From Stenotrophomonas sp. UBA2302 (GTDB taxonomy: Bacteria > Pseudomonadota > Gammaproteobacteria > Xanthomonadales > Xanthomonadaceae), in assembly GCA_002345545.1 (NCBI GenBank), contig DDVW01000022.1, forward strand, positions 1-20,137: 20,137 bases of DNA. Reading direction: 5' to 3'. A program made the translations under genes and the position numbers. A model generated the notes under the pieces. That model was given only the letters and a program-made list of their open reading frames with translations. It did no database searches and was not told the origin of the DNA. Shown piece after piece: positions 8,014 through 15,248 of the stretch (position 1 is its first letter; every line of letters begins with the position of its first letter).

Positions 8014-8703
8014 ATGTCTCAACAGAAAATACTGGTCGTCGAGGACGATCTGGACAGCGCCAGCATCCTGGAGGCCTACCTGCACAAGGACGGCTTCCAG
8101 GTCAGCAAGGCACACGACGGCGCGCAGGCCCTGCAGTTGCACGCACAGTGGCGCCCCGACCTGGTCCTACTGGACGTCATGCTGCCCAAGGTCAGTGGTA
8201 CCGACGTGCTCTCCGCTATTCGCCGTGTTGGCGACACGCCGGTGATCATGGTCACCGCCATCGGCGACGAGCCGGAGAAACTCGGCGCACTGCGCTACGG
8301 CGCCGACGACTACATCGTCAAGCCCTACAGCCCAAAGGAAGTGGTGGTTCGCGTGCACGCAGTGCTGCGCCGCGCACGCCCCTCGCCGCGGCCCGATGGT
8401 CTACTGCGCCACGGCAACGTCGTAGTCGATACCGGTGCGGTTTTGGCCAGCGTGGAGGATGCATCGGGACAGCCAATTCCGCTGTCCCTGACGCCTGCCG
8501 AGTTCAACCTACTGGCCAAGCTGTTGAAGACGCCGTTCAAGGCCTTCACCCGTCATGAACTGCTCGACGCCTGCTTGCCCGAAAGCGATGCACTGGAGCG
8601 GTCCGTCGACGTGCACATGCACAACCTCCGCCGCAAGCTAGAACAGCGTGGTGTGAGCGGCGTACTGATGACAGTACGTGGCGTCGGATACCGTTTCCAA
8701 TGA
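8014..8703 (+). CDS. OmpR-family response regulator, AdeR-like
   Basis: A 229-residue DNA-binding response regulator. Receiver domain: acidic pocket VVEDD with Asp11/Asp12, phosphoacceptor Asp54 in LVLLDVMLP, Thr81 in VIMVTA, Lys103 in YIVKPY. The winged-helix output domain occupies about 135-229 and ends VLMTVRGVGYRF. The stretch SDALERSVDVHMHNLRRKLE closely resembles AdeR of Acinetobacter, the regulator of the AdeABC RND pump; BaeR/CreB-like regulators are the nearest alternatives. The ATG at 8014 has GGAG 5 bases upstream; an upstream in-frame GTG at 7984 is less likely. It overlaps the kinase gene by 4 bases and is divergent from the RND operon, which it probably controls. It is also the best candidate to bind the three half-site arrays. 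Confidence 0.93.
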   Translation: MSQQKILVVEDDLDSASILEAYLHKDGFQVSKAHDGAQALQLHAQWRPDLVLLDVMLPKVSGTDVLSAIRRVGDTPVIMVTAIGDEPEKLGALRYGADDYIVKPYSPKEVVVRVHAVLRRARPSPRPDGLLRHGNVVVDTGAVLASVEDASGQPIPLSLTPAEFNLLAKLLKTPFKAFTRHELLDACLPESDALERSVDVHMHNLRRKLEQRGVSGVLMTVRGVGYRFQ

Positions 8704-9908
8704 AGCTGCGTACGCTGCTGTGGCCGCGCCGGCGTCCGGGCTCGCTATGGTGGTGGTTCGGTCTGCGCATGAGCGCGCTGGCCGTAGGAACCGTGTTGGC
8801 GGTGGCGATCGGCATGTGGGCGTACTTCGACATCGCCGATACGCTAACACTGCGCCAGGCACCGCCGGAGACGCGCCAGGAGATCGAGCGGCTGCGTGAG
8901 GATCCTCGCGGCAATGAGCCTCGGCTGTGGGAGCTGATGGAGCGCTACCACAACATCGAGCGATTCGGCCCCGGCCTGACCAATCCTGACTGGCTGATGT
9001 TGGCCGTCATGGTCGTCGTCGCAATCCCTGTCGTCATCCTGGTCGGGCTGTGGTTGTCGCGACCACTTTCGCGTCAGTTCGTACTGATCGCAGAAGCAGC
9101 CCGCAGAGTCAGTGAAGGCCATTTCGGTAATCGCGTCGATGCGGTGACTACCGCACCCGACGAATTGGCGGGCCTTGTGCGCAACTTTAACGACATGACC
9201 ACGCGGCTACAGCAGTACGAGCGCGAGGTGCGTGACTCCAGTGCGATGCTGGCGCACGAATTGCGCACGCCGCTCAACGCGGCCATGGGCCGTGTCCAAG
9301 GCATGATGGATGAGGTCTTCCCGCTGGAGCAGGATCAGCTTGGTGCGATTCTTCGCCAGCTCGAGCAGATCAACCGGCTGGTGGGCGATCTACACCTGGT
9401 TTCTCTGGCGCGTGCCGGGCAGCTCCCGCTCGAAATGGACAGCTTCCCGCTGCAGGAACTGATTGCGGAGCGGCTGGAATGGGCCGCAGCTGACCTGGAT
9501 CGAGCAGGCATTAAGCCGGTTGTGTCGGCTGCGACCCATATCCAACTGTATGCCGACCGAGATCGCATAGGGCAGGTACTGACGATTCTCGTCGAGAATG
9601 TCCTGCGTTACGCGGCGCGCGGCAAGACACTGGAGATCGACGCAAATAGTACGCCGTTGGGCACAACGATTACCGTCTCGGACCACGGGCCTGGCGTCGC
9701 ACCAGAACATCTTCCCGCGATGCTCGACCGCTTCTGGCGCGCCGAAACCTCGCGAGCGCGTCATTCCGGTGGAAGCGGACTTGGCCTGGCGATAGCTGCG
9801 GCCGTCTGCCGGGCACACGGGGGCGAGCTGGAATGCGGCAATCGTAGCGCTGGCGGCTTGATCGTAAGCGTGCGCCTGCCGACGCGGACTTTTGTCTCGA
9901 CCGGTTGA
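8700..9908 (+). CDS. Sensor histidine kinase, AdeS/BaeS-like
   Basis: A 402-residue membrane sensor kinase partnered with the response regulator, whose stop it overlaps (ATGA). Membrane helices lie at about residues 23-43 and 98-119, bracketing a short periplasmic domain of about 55 residues. A HAMP domain follows (about 120-172), then the phosphoacceptor His186 in LAHELRTPL. The ATPase domain shows N-box Asn300 (LVENVLRYA), G1 box SDHGPGV (327-333) and G2 box GGSGLGLAI (357-365). The periplasmic loop is too short to hold a PAS-like domain, so the signal may be sensed at or in the membrane, which would fit envelope or hydrophobic-compound stress (inference). No terminator is evident downstream. 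Confidence 0.93.
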   Translation: MKLRTLLWPRRRPGSLWWWFGLRMSALAVGTVLAVAIGMWAYFDIADTLTLRQAPPETRQEIERLREDPRGNEPRLWELMERYHNIERFGPGLTNPDWLMLAVMVVVAIPVVILVGLWLSRPLSRQFVLIAEAARRVSEGHFGNRVDAVTTAPDELAGLVRNFNDMTTRLQQYEREVRDSSAMLAHELRTPLNAAMGRVQGMMDEVFPLEQDQLGAILRQLEQINRLVGDLHLVSLARAGQLPLEMDSFPLQELIAERLEWAAADLDRAGIKPVVSAATHIQLYADRDRIGQVLTILVENVLRYAARGKTLEIDANSTPLGTTITVSDHGPGVAPEHLPAMLDRFWRAETSRARHSGGSGLGLAIAAAVCRAHGGELECGNRSAGGLIVSVRLPTRTFVSTG

Positions 9909-10307
9909 CCTGAGACCTGAAGTAAGCGGACGAAAGTCGTGGCGAATACTGAGCTACGAATTGGCGAGCTGGCTATTAGGGAATGCGCCGGCCCAGTCAA
10001 GTGCTTCTGGCAACTGCCAGTCTCGTCGAGAGACTTATCCAGCATTGGACAACGGCAGCAAGCGGATCTGAATTCATCTCTCAACTGATCGGCCTTTTTA
10101 CCGGTGTGCGAAGCCGCGCAGTTCGTCACCAAAGGTGTGCTGGTAGCCAGTCACAACATCGATTGCGGATAGGGCTGCATGTGCTGCGCGTACTGTTTGA
10201 TGGTGTCCTGACGCAATCCATGCCTAACGAAAGGTCAACCATATCCAAAGAAAATCTTTAAATTCCACGCGCATGCTCGCCACGCTCCGAAAGCAAGCTG
10301 CCGTGCA
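9909..10307. other. Non-coding region between kinase and lpxR-like gene
   Basis: About 400 bases with no convincing gene. It starts with a tandem 7-mer GACCTGA (9907-9920, partly over the kinase stop). Two adjacent short palindromes follow: CTGGCA/TGCCAG (10007-10020) and TCTCG/CGAGA (10021-10031); neither is followed by a T-run, so they are not good terminators. Half-site array C lies at 10223-10261. A 92-codon frame at 9983-10261 runs through the array and has no recognisable composition. Confidence 0.6.
10223..10261 (+). promoter_or_regulatory. Array C: four 11-bp-spaced half-sites upstream of lpxR-like gene
   Basis: Hexamers CCTAAC (10223-10228), GTCAAC (10234-10239), CCAAAG (10245-10250) and CTTTAA (10256-10261), each separated by 5 bases, point toward the lpxR-like gene and end 46 bases before its ATG. 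Phase, orientation and distance match array A. The individual hexamers are more diverged than those of arrays A and B. No clear -10 element is visible after it. Confidence 0.5.
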
Positions 10308-11438
10308 ATGCTCATCCCGTCCCTGCTTCTGCCGCCCCGGCAGGCAATCCAGCCCGCACTTCTGGAGCGAGCCGGCAGTTTCCATCGCGCCACCGCGCCC
10401 GCTCGGGGGTTGTTCTTACTCTCCGTGCTGTGCTGGGTCTCGACGGCACTGGCCAGCGAGCCATGCCAAGCTCCCGCCACCCCCAGAAGTGCGAGCACGC
10501 TCAACCTGCGCATGGACAACGACCTGCTCGGCGGCACCGGCCAGGATCAGGGATATTCCAACGGCATATTGGCGACGCTGGTCTCCCCTAACCTAGCAGA
10601 TCAAGCGAATTCGACCTGCCTGCCGGGCGTGGCGCGCTGGCTCAGCCAGCAGTTTGCCGAACGACAATCATCGACCATCGATGAATGGCATCTCACTGCC
10701 GGATTCGGCCACCTGATGTTCACGCCCACGGAGCGAAAGCGGCGGGGCCTGATTGCCAGCGACCGCCCCTACGCCGGGGCGCTGATGTTCAGCTTGGGAT
10801 ACAGCGCGCGCACGGGTGATGTCCTGCGGACGTCCCAGTTGCGCGTCGGCGTGGTAGGCCCCTCGGCCAAGGCTGGCGAAGTACAGAACGCGCTGCACCG
10901 CGTCATCGGTGCTGACAGCTCTCTTGGCTGGGACAATCAATTGCATGACGAGCCCGTGATCCAACTGATTCACGAGCGGCGAGAGCGTCTGCGCAGCAGC
11001 TCCTCGTCCCAGGCTTGGCAGTGGGACGCCATCGGGGCGGTGGGTGGCAGCATTGGCAACTTCGCGACTGCCGCCCATGCAGGGATGGAACTGCGCCTGG
11101 GCACTGAGTTGTCGGACGACTTCGGCATGGCGCCGCTGCGTCCGGCCGGTGAGAACACCACAGCCTTTCAAACTCTCGCGGATGGCATGTGGCGTAGCCA
11201 CCTGTTCCTGTCCCTCGATGCCCGCTGGGTGATGCGCGACATCACACTCGATGGCAATACCTTCCGCAACAGCCACAGCGTCGATAAGCGCCCCTTCGTC
11301 GCCGACATCGGCTACGGCATCGCGGCCGACCGCGGGCGCTGGCGGATCGCCTTTGCACGTTATCACCGCACCCGCGAGTTCGCAGGGCAGCGACAACGAC
11401 CGGTCTTTGGTAGCGTCACCTTCACCCGAGGCTTCTAA
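10308..11438 (+). CDS. lpxR: Lipid A deacylase, LpxR family (DUF2219)
   Basis: A 376-residue precursor of an outer-membrane beta-barrel enzyme that removes the 3'-acyloxyacyl chain of lipid A. A hydrophobic stretch (35-48) ends in ALAS before Glu51, a signal peptide; the n-region is unusually long (about 33 residues) and there is no good Shine-Dalgarno, so the true start may lie further in. Family motifs are all present: LRMDNDLLGGTGQDQGYSNG with Asn71, Asp72 and Ser84, DRPYAGAL (152-159), and Gln193/His197 in the QNALH motif followed by GWDNQLHDEP. These correspond to the Asn9, Asp10, Thr34, Gln118 and His122 region of Salmonella LpxR, so the enzyme looks intact. Array C directly upstream suggests co-regulation with the RND operon. 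Lipid A deacylation would alter outer-membrane permeability and immune recognition. Confidence 0.9.
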   Translation: MLIPSLLLPPRQAIQPALLERAGSFHRATAPARGLFLLSVLCWVSTALASEPCQAPATPRSASTLNLRMDNDLLGGTGQDQGYSNGILATLVSPNLADQANSTCLPGVARWLSQQFAERQSSTIDEWHLTAGFGHLMFTPTERKRRGLIASDRPYAGALMFSLGYSARTGDVLRTSQLRVGVVGPSAKAGEVQNALHRVIGADSSLGWDNQLHDEPVIQLIHERRERLRSSSSSQAWQWDAIGAVGGSIGNFATAAHAGMELRLGTELSDDFGMAPLRPAGENTTAFQTLADGMWRSHLFLSLDARWVMRDITLDGNTFRNSHSVDKRPFVADIGYGIAADRGRWRIAFARYHRTREFAGQRQRPVFGSVTFTRGF

Positions 11439-11722
11439 GGAACAGTTCGAGACATCCAGAGGTTATCGTCCCAGCGCCGCATTCGCGCCGTGCAATGGCA
11501 AGCGACTTAACAAAATCCAAAAGAATCCCAAAAGAATTCTTCAAGCAAGCCCGGCAGGCTGCTACGGCGGACAGATGCACAAACGCACAACGTGAGGCGG
11601 AAGAAGCTTGGGCACGACCTGGTCGTTTCGTCCGCCGACAAGCGTTTGTCATGGTTGCCGCAAAGCCGACCATAAAGTCGCATCCGATTTGCAGACTCCG
11701 GACATACTACCAAGGCGGACAC
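11439..11722. other. Non-coding region and possible leader upstream of the DUF1269-type gene
   Basis: Contains half-site array B (11506-11544) and then about 178 bases before the next ATG. In this stretch the 12-mer GGCGGACA(G/C)ATG occurs twice (11566-11577 and 11714-11725), first ahead of a six-codon frame MHKRTT (11575-11595) and then at the real start. Nested inverted repeats GGCGGA/TCCGCC (11596-11601, 11631-11636) and ACGACC/GGTCGT (11614-11619, 11621-11626) could fold in a transcript leader. Upstream of the array no lpxR terminator is seen. Confidence 0.5.
11506..11544 (+). promoter_or_regulatory. Array B: four 11-bp-spaced half-sites upstream of the DUF1269-type gene
   Basis: Hexamers CTTAAC (11506-11511), CCAAAA (11517-11522), CCAAAA (11528-11533) and CTTCAA (11539-11544), each separated by 5 bases. 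The first and last hexamers agree with those of array A in 5 and 6 of 6 bases, and similarity to array A continues past the array (CCCG, GGC and CTAC in the same order). It points to the DUF1269-type gene but ends 178 bases before its ATG, leaving room for a leader. Confidence 0.6.
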
Positions 11723-12520
11723 ATGAACAAATTTGTAGCCATCATTTTTCCAGATGAAGCGCGGGCCTACGAAGGGGTCCTGGCGCTTCGCGAGCTGCAT
11801 CGAGAGGGCAGTATCCTCCTTTACGGCGAAACGGTAGTCGTCAAGGACGAAGCCGGCAAGCTCTCGATCAGGGAAGCCAAGTCGGCGGGCGGGCTTGCAA
11901 CCACGATTGGCGCAGTTACTGGTGGTCTTCTCGGCTTGCTGGCAGGTCCGTTCGGCACAATCGCAGGACTGACCGGCGGCGCGCTTCTCGGCGGGCTTAA
12001 AGATATATTCGATGCTGGAATTTCTGGGGATTTTATCAAGGTCATCTCCGAAGAACTTACGCCTGGCAGGAGCGTGGTCATTGCCGAAATCGATGAGGGC
12101 TGGACTTCGCCCCTTGATATTCGCATCGCCCCTCTAGGCGGCGTGGTGGTGCGTACGTTCCGTCACGAAGTCGAGGAAGCCCAGATCCGACGCGAGATCA
12201 ATGACATCACGAACGAATTGACGTACCTACGCGAGCAACTGCTCCAAGAGGGTAAGCATGCTGGCACAGAACTAAAGGTGCGCATCGAACTGTTGGACAA
12301 ATCCTTGGCCGAAGCCAGCAAGCGAATTCAAGGGAAGGCCAAAGCTCTTCGCGAAGAAACGGAGGCTGTAATCGTCTCATTACAAGCGCAGGCCGAGGGG
12401 GCTGTCGAATCGGCTGGAAAGCGGATTGAACAACGCATTGCCGATATCCAGGAAGACTACGATAAGCGCGCTGCCAAACTCGAACAGGCTTGGGAACAAA
12501 CCAAGGCCGCGCTGAGATAG
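11723..12520 (+). CDS. DUF1269-type membrane protein with coiled-coil tail
   Basis: A 265-residue protein. Residues 1-55 form a small alpha/beta-looking domain (FVAIIFPDEARAYEGVLALRELHREG). Residues about 58-95 are a glycine-rich hydrophobic hairpin (GGLATTIGAVTGGLLGLLAG and following), the glycine-zipper pattern of DUF1269 proteins. A short domain with VVIAEIDEGW follows, and residues 150-265 are a charged, heptad-like helical region with many Glu, Lys and Ala. The biochemical role of this family is unknown to me; envelope association is likely. The ATG at 11723 is chosen because family similarity starts there; the frame is open to 11495 but that part crosses array B. Third codon positions are noticeably richer in A/T than in the flanking pump and transfer genes, suggesting a separate origin. 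Confidence 0.8.
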   Translation: MNKFVAIIFPDEARAYEGVLALRELHREGSILLYGETVVVKDEAGKLSIREAKSAGGLATTIGAVTGGLLGLLAGPFGTIAGLTGGALLGGLKDIFDAGISGDFIKVISEELTPGRSVVIAEIDEGWTSPLDIRIAPLGGVVVRTFRHEVEEAQIRREINDITNELTYLREQLLQEGKHAGTELKVRIELLDKSLAEASKRIQGKAKALREETEAVIVSLQAQAEGAVESAGKRIEQRIADIQEDYDKRAAKLEQAWEQTKAALR

Positions 12521-12734
12521 CGGCAAAGAAAGCGATCGTCTAAATCGTTGCCCATTGCGCTCTAACGACCCGCGCGGTCGTCGTGGTGGAAGTGCTCGCA
12601 ATTCTCCTTCTCCAGTTGGATGAGGTCGCTGGCAAGCTGGTTTCAATCCCTCCCGATCCGAGGGAAAGGAGGTCGAGCCAGATGTATGGATGAAATGTGT
12701 TAATGAAAAAATACGCAATGGACATCAGGTCGAT
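12521..12734. other. Spacer between DUF1269-type and AI-2E-family genes
   Basis: 214 bases without a firm gene. It holds a hairpin ACGACC-CGCGC-GGTCGT (12565-12581) without a T-run. An open frame from about 12544 to 12693 ends in TGA overlapping an ATG at 12690 (ATGA). A strong AGGAGG occurs at 12667-12672, too far (17 bases) from that ATG for normal use. It could be a small undescribed gene or a decayed remnant. Confidence 0.4.
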
Positions 12735-13835
12735 ATGCAATTAGTGAACCTAAAGGATCGGTCGTTCATTCTCGCGCTGATCGTAATTACGCTGCTCTTC
12801 GGCCTACTGCTATGGCCGTTCTACGCAGCAATCTTTTGGGCGACGGCGCTAGCAGTGCTGTTCTGGCCGCTCTACGAGCGCATCTTGTCATCGATGCCTC
12901 GATCCCCGGCACTGGCATCTCTTTTGACCATAGTAGCGTGCGTGCTGCTCGTAGTGGTTCCGCTTGCACTGGTCGCTATATCTGCTGCGCAGGAAGTAGT
13001 GCAACTCTACGATCACCTACTGGCTGATGGCGGCAGCGGCATCGAAGCCCGTATACATCAGGCCGTAAAGACGGCTCCTCCTTGGTTGCGGGCGTGGCTG
13101 GAACGGATGGGCCTCAACCAGTTGGATGGCATCCGCGGCAACACAGTACAGATCCTCGAACAAGCGCTGCAATTCATCGCCTCGCACGCCGTCGCAGTTG
13201 GTCAAGATACGCTGCGGCTTGCAGTGAGCTTCACGTTGATGCTCTACCTTCTTTTCTTTGCTTTCCGTGATGGAACGAAGGTGGTCGAGAATTTACGTGA
13301 CGCATTACCAATCGAGCGCAGCTACTTGGGTGAGTTGGGGCTTCGGTTCGAGAACATGGTGAAAGCGACGATTAAGGGAAGCCTGATGGTCGCGGGCATC
13401 CAGGGTGCGCTTGGAGGCGTGCTGTTCTGGTTGCTCGGAATCCAAGGAGCAGTTTTGTGGGGTGTCGTAATGGCAGTGCTGTCACTAATCCCCGTGCTGG
13501 GGGCGTGGTTGGTCTGGGGGCCGGTGGCACTTTATCTTCTAGCAACGGGTGAAGTGGCAAAAGCGGCTCTTATGGCCGCGTTCGGCGCCGGTGTAATCGG
13601 ATTAATCGACAACATCCTGCGACCGATCCTCGTTGGTAAGGAAGCTCGCATGCCGGATTATATCGTCCTGCTATCCACTCTCGGTGGAATCTCGCTTTTT
13701 GGATTGACCGGTCTCGTCGCTGGACCGGTTATCGCGGCCTTTTTTATGGCGGCCTGGTCATTGTTTGTCGCAGGAAACACAAGTGGCGAATCCAGCACTC
13801 CGCATGCTTCAGCCGAGCCCGAGAATTCGGGGTAG
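12735..13835 (+). CDS. AI-2E/PerM-family membrane transporter
   Basis: A 366-residue polytopic inner-membrane protein. Family features: N-terminal hydrophobic block with LLWPFYAAIFWATALAVLFWPLYERIL, an amphipathic middle part, and a C-terminal bundle with LIDNILRPILVGKEARMPDY followed by LSTLGGISLFGLTGLVAGP, a hallmark of the family. Family members are variously described as AI-2 exporters, ion antiporters or permeases of unknown substrate, so no substrate is assigned. I prefer ATG 12735 since homologous-looking sequence begins at LKDRSF shortly after; ATG 12690 would add 15 residues. As with the preceding gene, codon use is more A/T-rich than in the pump operon. The next gene (lysR) begins 27 bases downstream with no terminator. 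Confidence 0.88.
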   Translation: MQLVNLKDRSFILALIVITLLFGLLLWPFYAAIFWATALAVLFWPLYERILSSMPRSPALASLLTIVACVLLVVVPLALVAISAAQEVVQLYDHLLADGGSGIEARIHQAVKTAPPWLRAWLERMGLNQLDGIRGNTVQILEQALQFIASHAVAVGQDTLRLAVSFTLMLYLLFFAFRDGTKVVENLRDALPIERSYLGELGLRFENMVKATIKGSLMVAGIQGALGGVLFWLLGIQGAVLWGVVMAVLSLIPVLGAWLVWGPVALYLLATGEVAKAALMAAFGAGVIGLIDNILRPILVGKEARMPDYIVLLSTLGGISLFGLTGLVAGPVIAAFFMAAWSLFVAGNTSGESSTPHASAEPENSG

Positions 13836-13862
13836 AGATTAACTCCCGGGTATGGCGAGACC

Positions 13863-14801
13863 ATGACAATGGAACTACGACACCTTCGCTATTTCCTTGC
13901 CGTAGCCGAAGAATTGCACTTCGCCCGTGCGGCTGAGCGGCTGCATATTGAGCAATCGCCGCTGTCGCGCGCCATCAAGGAGCTTGAAGAAGAACTGGGC
14001 GTGATTCTGCTTGCCCGCACCACTCGCAGCACACGACTTACTCGTGCCGGAAAGTTATTTATGGATCATGTGCCGCGCGTCTTCGCAGCATTGCAGCAGG
14101 CTCGCGATAGCGTGCAAGCAGCTGCGAACGGCTTCCACGGGCAGTTGCGCGTGGCTCTTTCCGATGGCATCACCCCGTCGCGTTTGCCGGGGCTCTTGGC
14201 GCTGTGCCGCCAAGAAGAGCCAGAGGTTGAGCTTCGGTTCTTCGAGGTGCCTCTATCGCAGCAGATCAAGGGACTGCATGATGACCTCTATGACGTGGGT
14301 TTCGCGCAGTCCGACGAAGTGGGCGACAGAGTTGTCGCCATGCCGGCCTGGAGCGATACGCTTATGGTGGCGGTGCCTGCGCGGCACCCTCTGTTGGTCC
14401 ACAAGCGCATCCCTTTGGATGCGCTGTTGCGTTACCCGCTAGTGCTATGCGATCCACAGGTGTGCGAGGGTCATGCCAAGCACGTCGAACGTGTGCTGCG
14501 TCGGACAGGCATGGAGCCGTTGATAGCCGAGCGTGTGGCCTCCTGCGATCTGATGATGGCGCTGGTATCCGCAGGCTTCGCGTTGGGTCTGACGGGCGAG
14601 GCGCACATTTCCACCAGTCGCGAAGCGGGCGTTGTGGCACGGCCGCTTGCATCGCGTGTGCCGCCGCTGACGACCTACTTGCTGCGCCTTGAGGGCGATC
14701 CATCCGATGAGATCTCGCGCTTCATCGAGCGAGTGAAGGCCATCCAGTCGCCAGAGTCTCCCAAGCATCGACCTGATTCCCCGGGAGCGCTTGCGCCATG
14801 A
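13863..14801 (+). CDS. LysR-family transcriptional regulator next to the transfer genes
   Basis: A 312-residue LysR-type regulator. The N-terminal winged helix-turn-helix is clear (MELRHLRYFLAVAEELHFARAAERL, then SPLSRAIKELEEELG, about 3-65); the periplasmic-binding-protein-like effector domain spans about 92-295. ATG 13863 and ATG 13869 are both possible. A LysR gene adjacent to traG is a known arrangement in Tn4371-type elements, where it is thought to control transfer; that role is inferred here. It overlaps the following lipoprotein gene by 4 bases (ATGA). It follows the accessory gene by only 27 bases, so a junction between cargo and transfer module may lie in 13836-13862. Confidence 0.9.
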   Translation: MTMELRHLRYFLAVAEELHFARAAERLHIEQSPLSRAIKELEEELGVILLARTTRSTRLTRAGKLFMDHVPRVFAALQQARDSVQAAANGFHGQLRVALSDGITPSRLPGLLALCRQEEPEVELRFFEVPLSQQIKGLHDDLYDVGFAQSDEVGDRVVAMPAWSDTLMVAVPARHPLLVHKRIPLDALLRYPLVLCDPQVCEGHAKHVERVLRRTGMEPLIAERVASCDLMMALVSAGFALGLTGEAHISTSREAGVVARPLASRVPPLTTYLLRLEGDPSDEISRFIERVKAIQSPESPKHRPDSPGALAP

Positions 14802-15076
14802 AAAGGATCATCCCGCTTTTGCTGGTGACCGCGATGACTGCCTGCGGCCAGTCCGAAGCGCCTCAGAAGATCAACGCTTCCGAAGCGAATATTCCAACAG
14901 TGGAAGAGCTTGCGGCCAATCCTGAACGGCTCAAGGAACTGCGCCAGCACTGCAAGACTGACCGCCCAAAGTTGGGTGGCGTGCTGTGCAACCGGGTGGC
15001 CGAAGCTACGCGCAAGCGGTTCTATGGCGACGGCGAAACGCCATACACGCCTCCGAAGGAACCGCCCAAGTTCTGA
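14798..15076 (+). CDS. EexN-like lipoprotein (putative entry exclusion)
   Basis: A 92-residue lipoprotein: signal peptide with lipobox MTAC (Cys16), then a short mature protein. The stretch VEELAANPERLKELRQHCKTDR followed by Cys63 and RVAEATRKRF resembles the EexN/entry-exclusion lipoproteins of Trb-type systems, which are thought to stop a cell from acting as recipient of an element it already carries. It starts within the lysR stop codon (ATGA) and is followed by a strong terminator, so lysR and this gene form their own transcription unit rather than being part of the traG-trb operon. The family call rests on motif recognition; exclusion function is inferred. Confidence 0.8.
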   Translation: MKRIIPLLLVTAMTACGQSEAPQKINASEANIPTVEELAANPERLKELRQHCKTDRPKLGGVLCNRVAEATRKRFYGDGETPYTPPKEPPKF

Positions 15077-15119
15077 TCGTTGTCGGTTCGACGCATCATC
15101 TTCATTCTCCTGTTCGACA

Positions 15120-15156
15120 CGCCGCAATGCGTCTTCGCTTGCGGCGCTTTTCTTTG
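15120..15156 (+). terminator. Rho-independent terminator after the EexN-like gene
   Basis: Arms CGCCGCAA (15120-15127) and TTGCGGCG (15139-15146) pair perfectly. Inside them GCG (15129-15131) pairs with CGC (15136-15138) around a TCTT loop, with one bulged T. The T-rich tract CTTTTCTTT (15147-15155) follows. It lies 43 bases past the stop of the EexN-like gene. Confidence 0.8.
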
Positions 15157-15248
15157 ACTCGCCACTGCACTCATTCTTTCTTTTTTCTTGACTTTTCTGC
15201 TCAACACGGTCTTTGACCAGCACTGACTTGACACCGAACCTGACGCCT

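Noticed and set aside
10007..10031. Two adjacent palindromes after the kinase gene as terminator or recombination site
   Set aside because: Arms of 5-6 bp, no T-run, no flanking repeats or mobile-element gene.
10157..10237. Short minus-strand frame ending in HMQPYPQSML, a possible gene remnant
   Set aside because: Only about 27 codons between stops, no identifiable parent protein.
9983..10261. 92-codon frame in the gap before lpxR
   Set aside because: No family resemblance or ribosome site, and it runs through half-site array C.
11495..11722. N-terminal extension of the DUF1269-type protein
   Set aside because: It would put array B inside the coding region; the extension lacks family similarity.
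12565..12581. ACGACC/GGTCGT hairpin as terminator of the DUF1269-type gene
   Set aside because: Six-base stem with no T-run; at most a weak structure.
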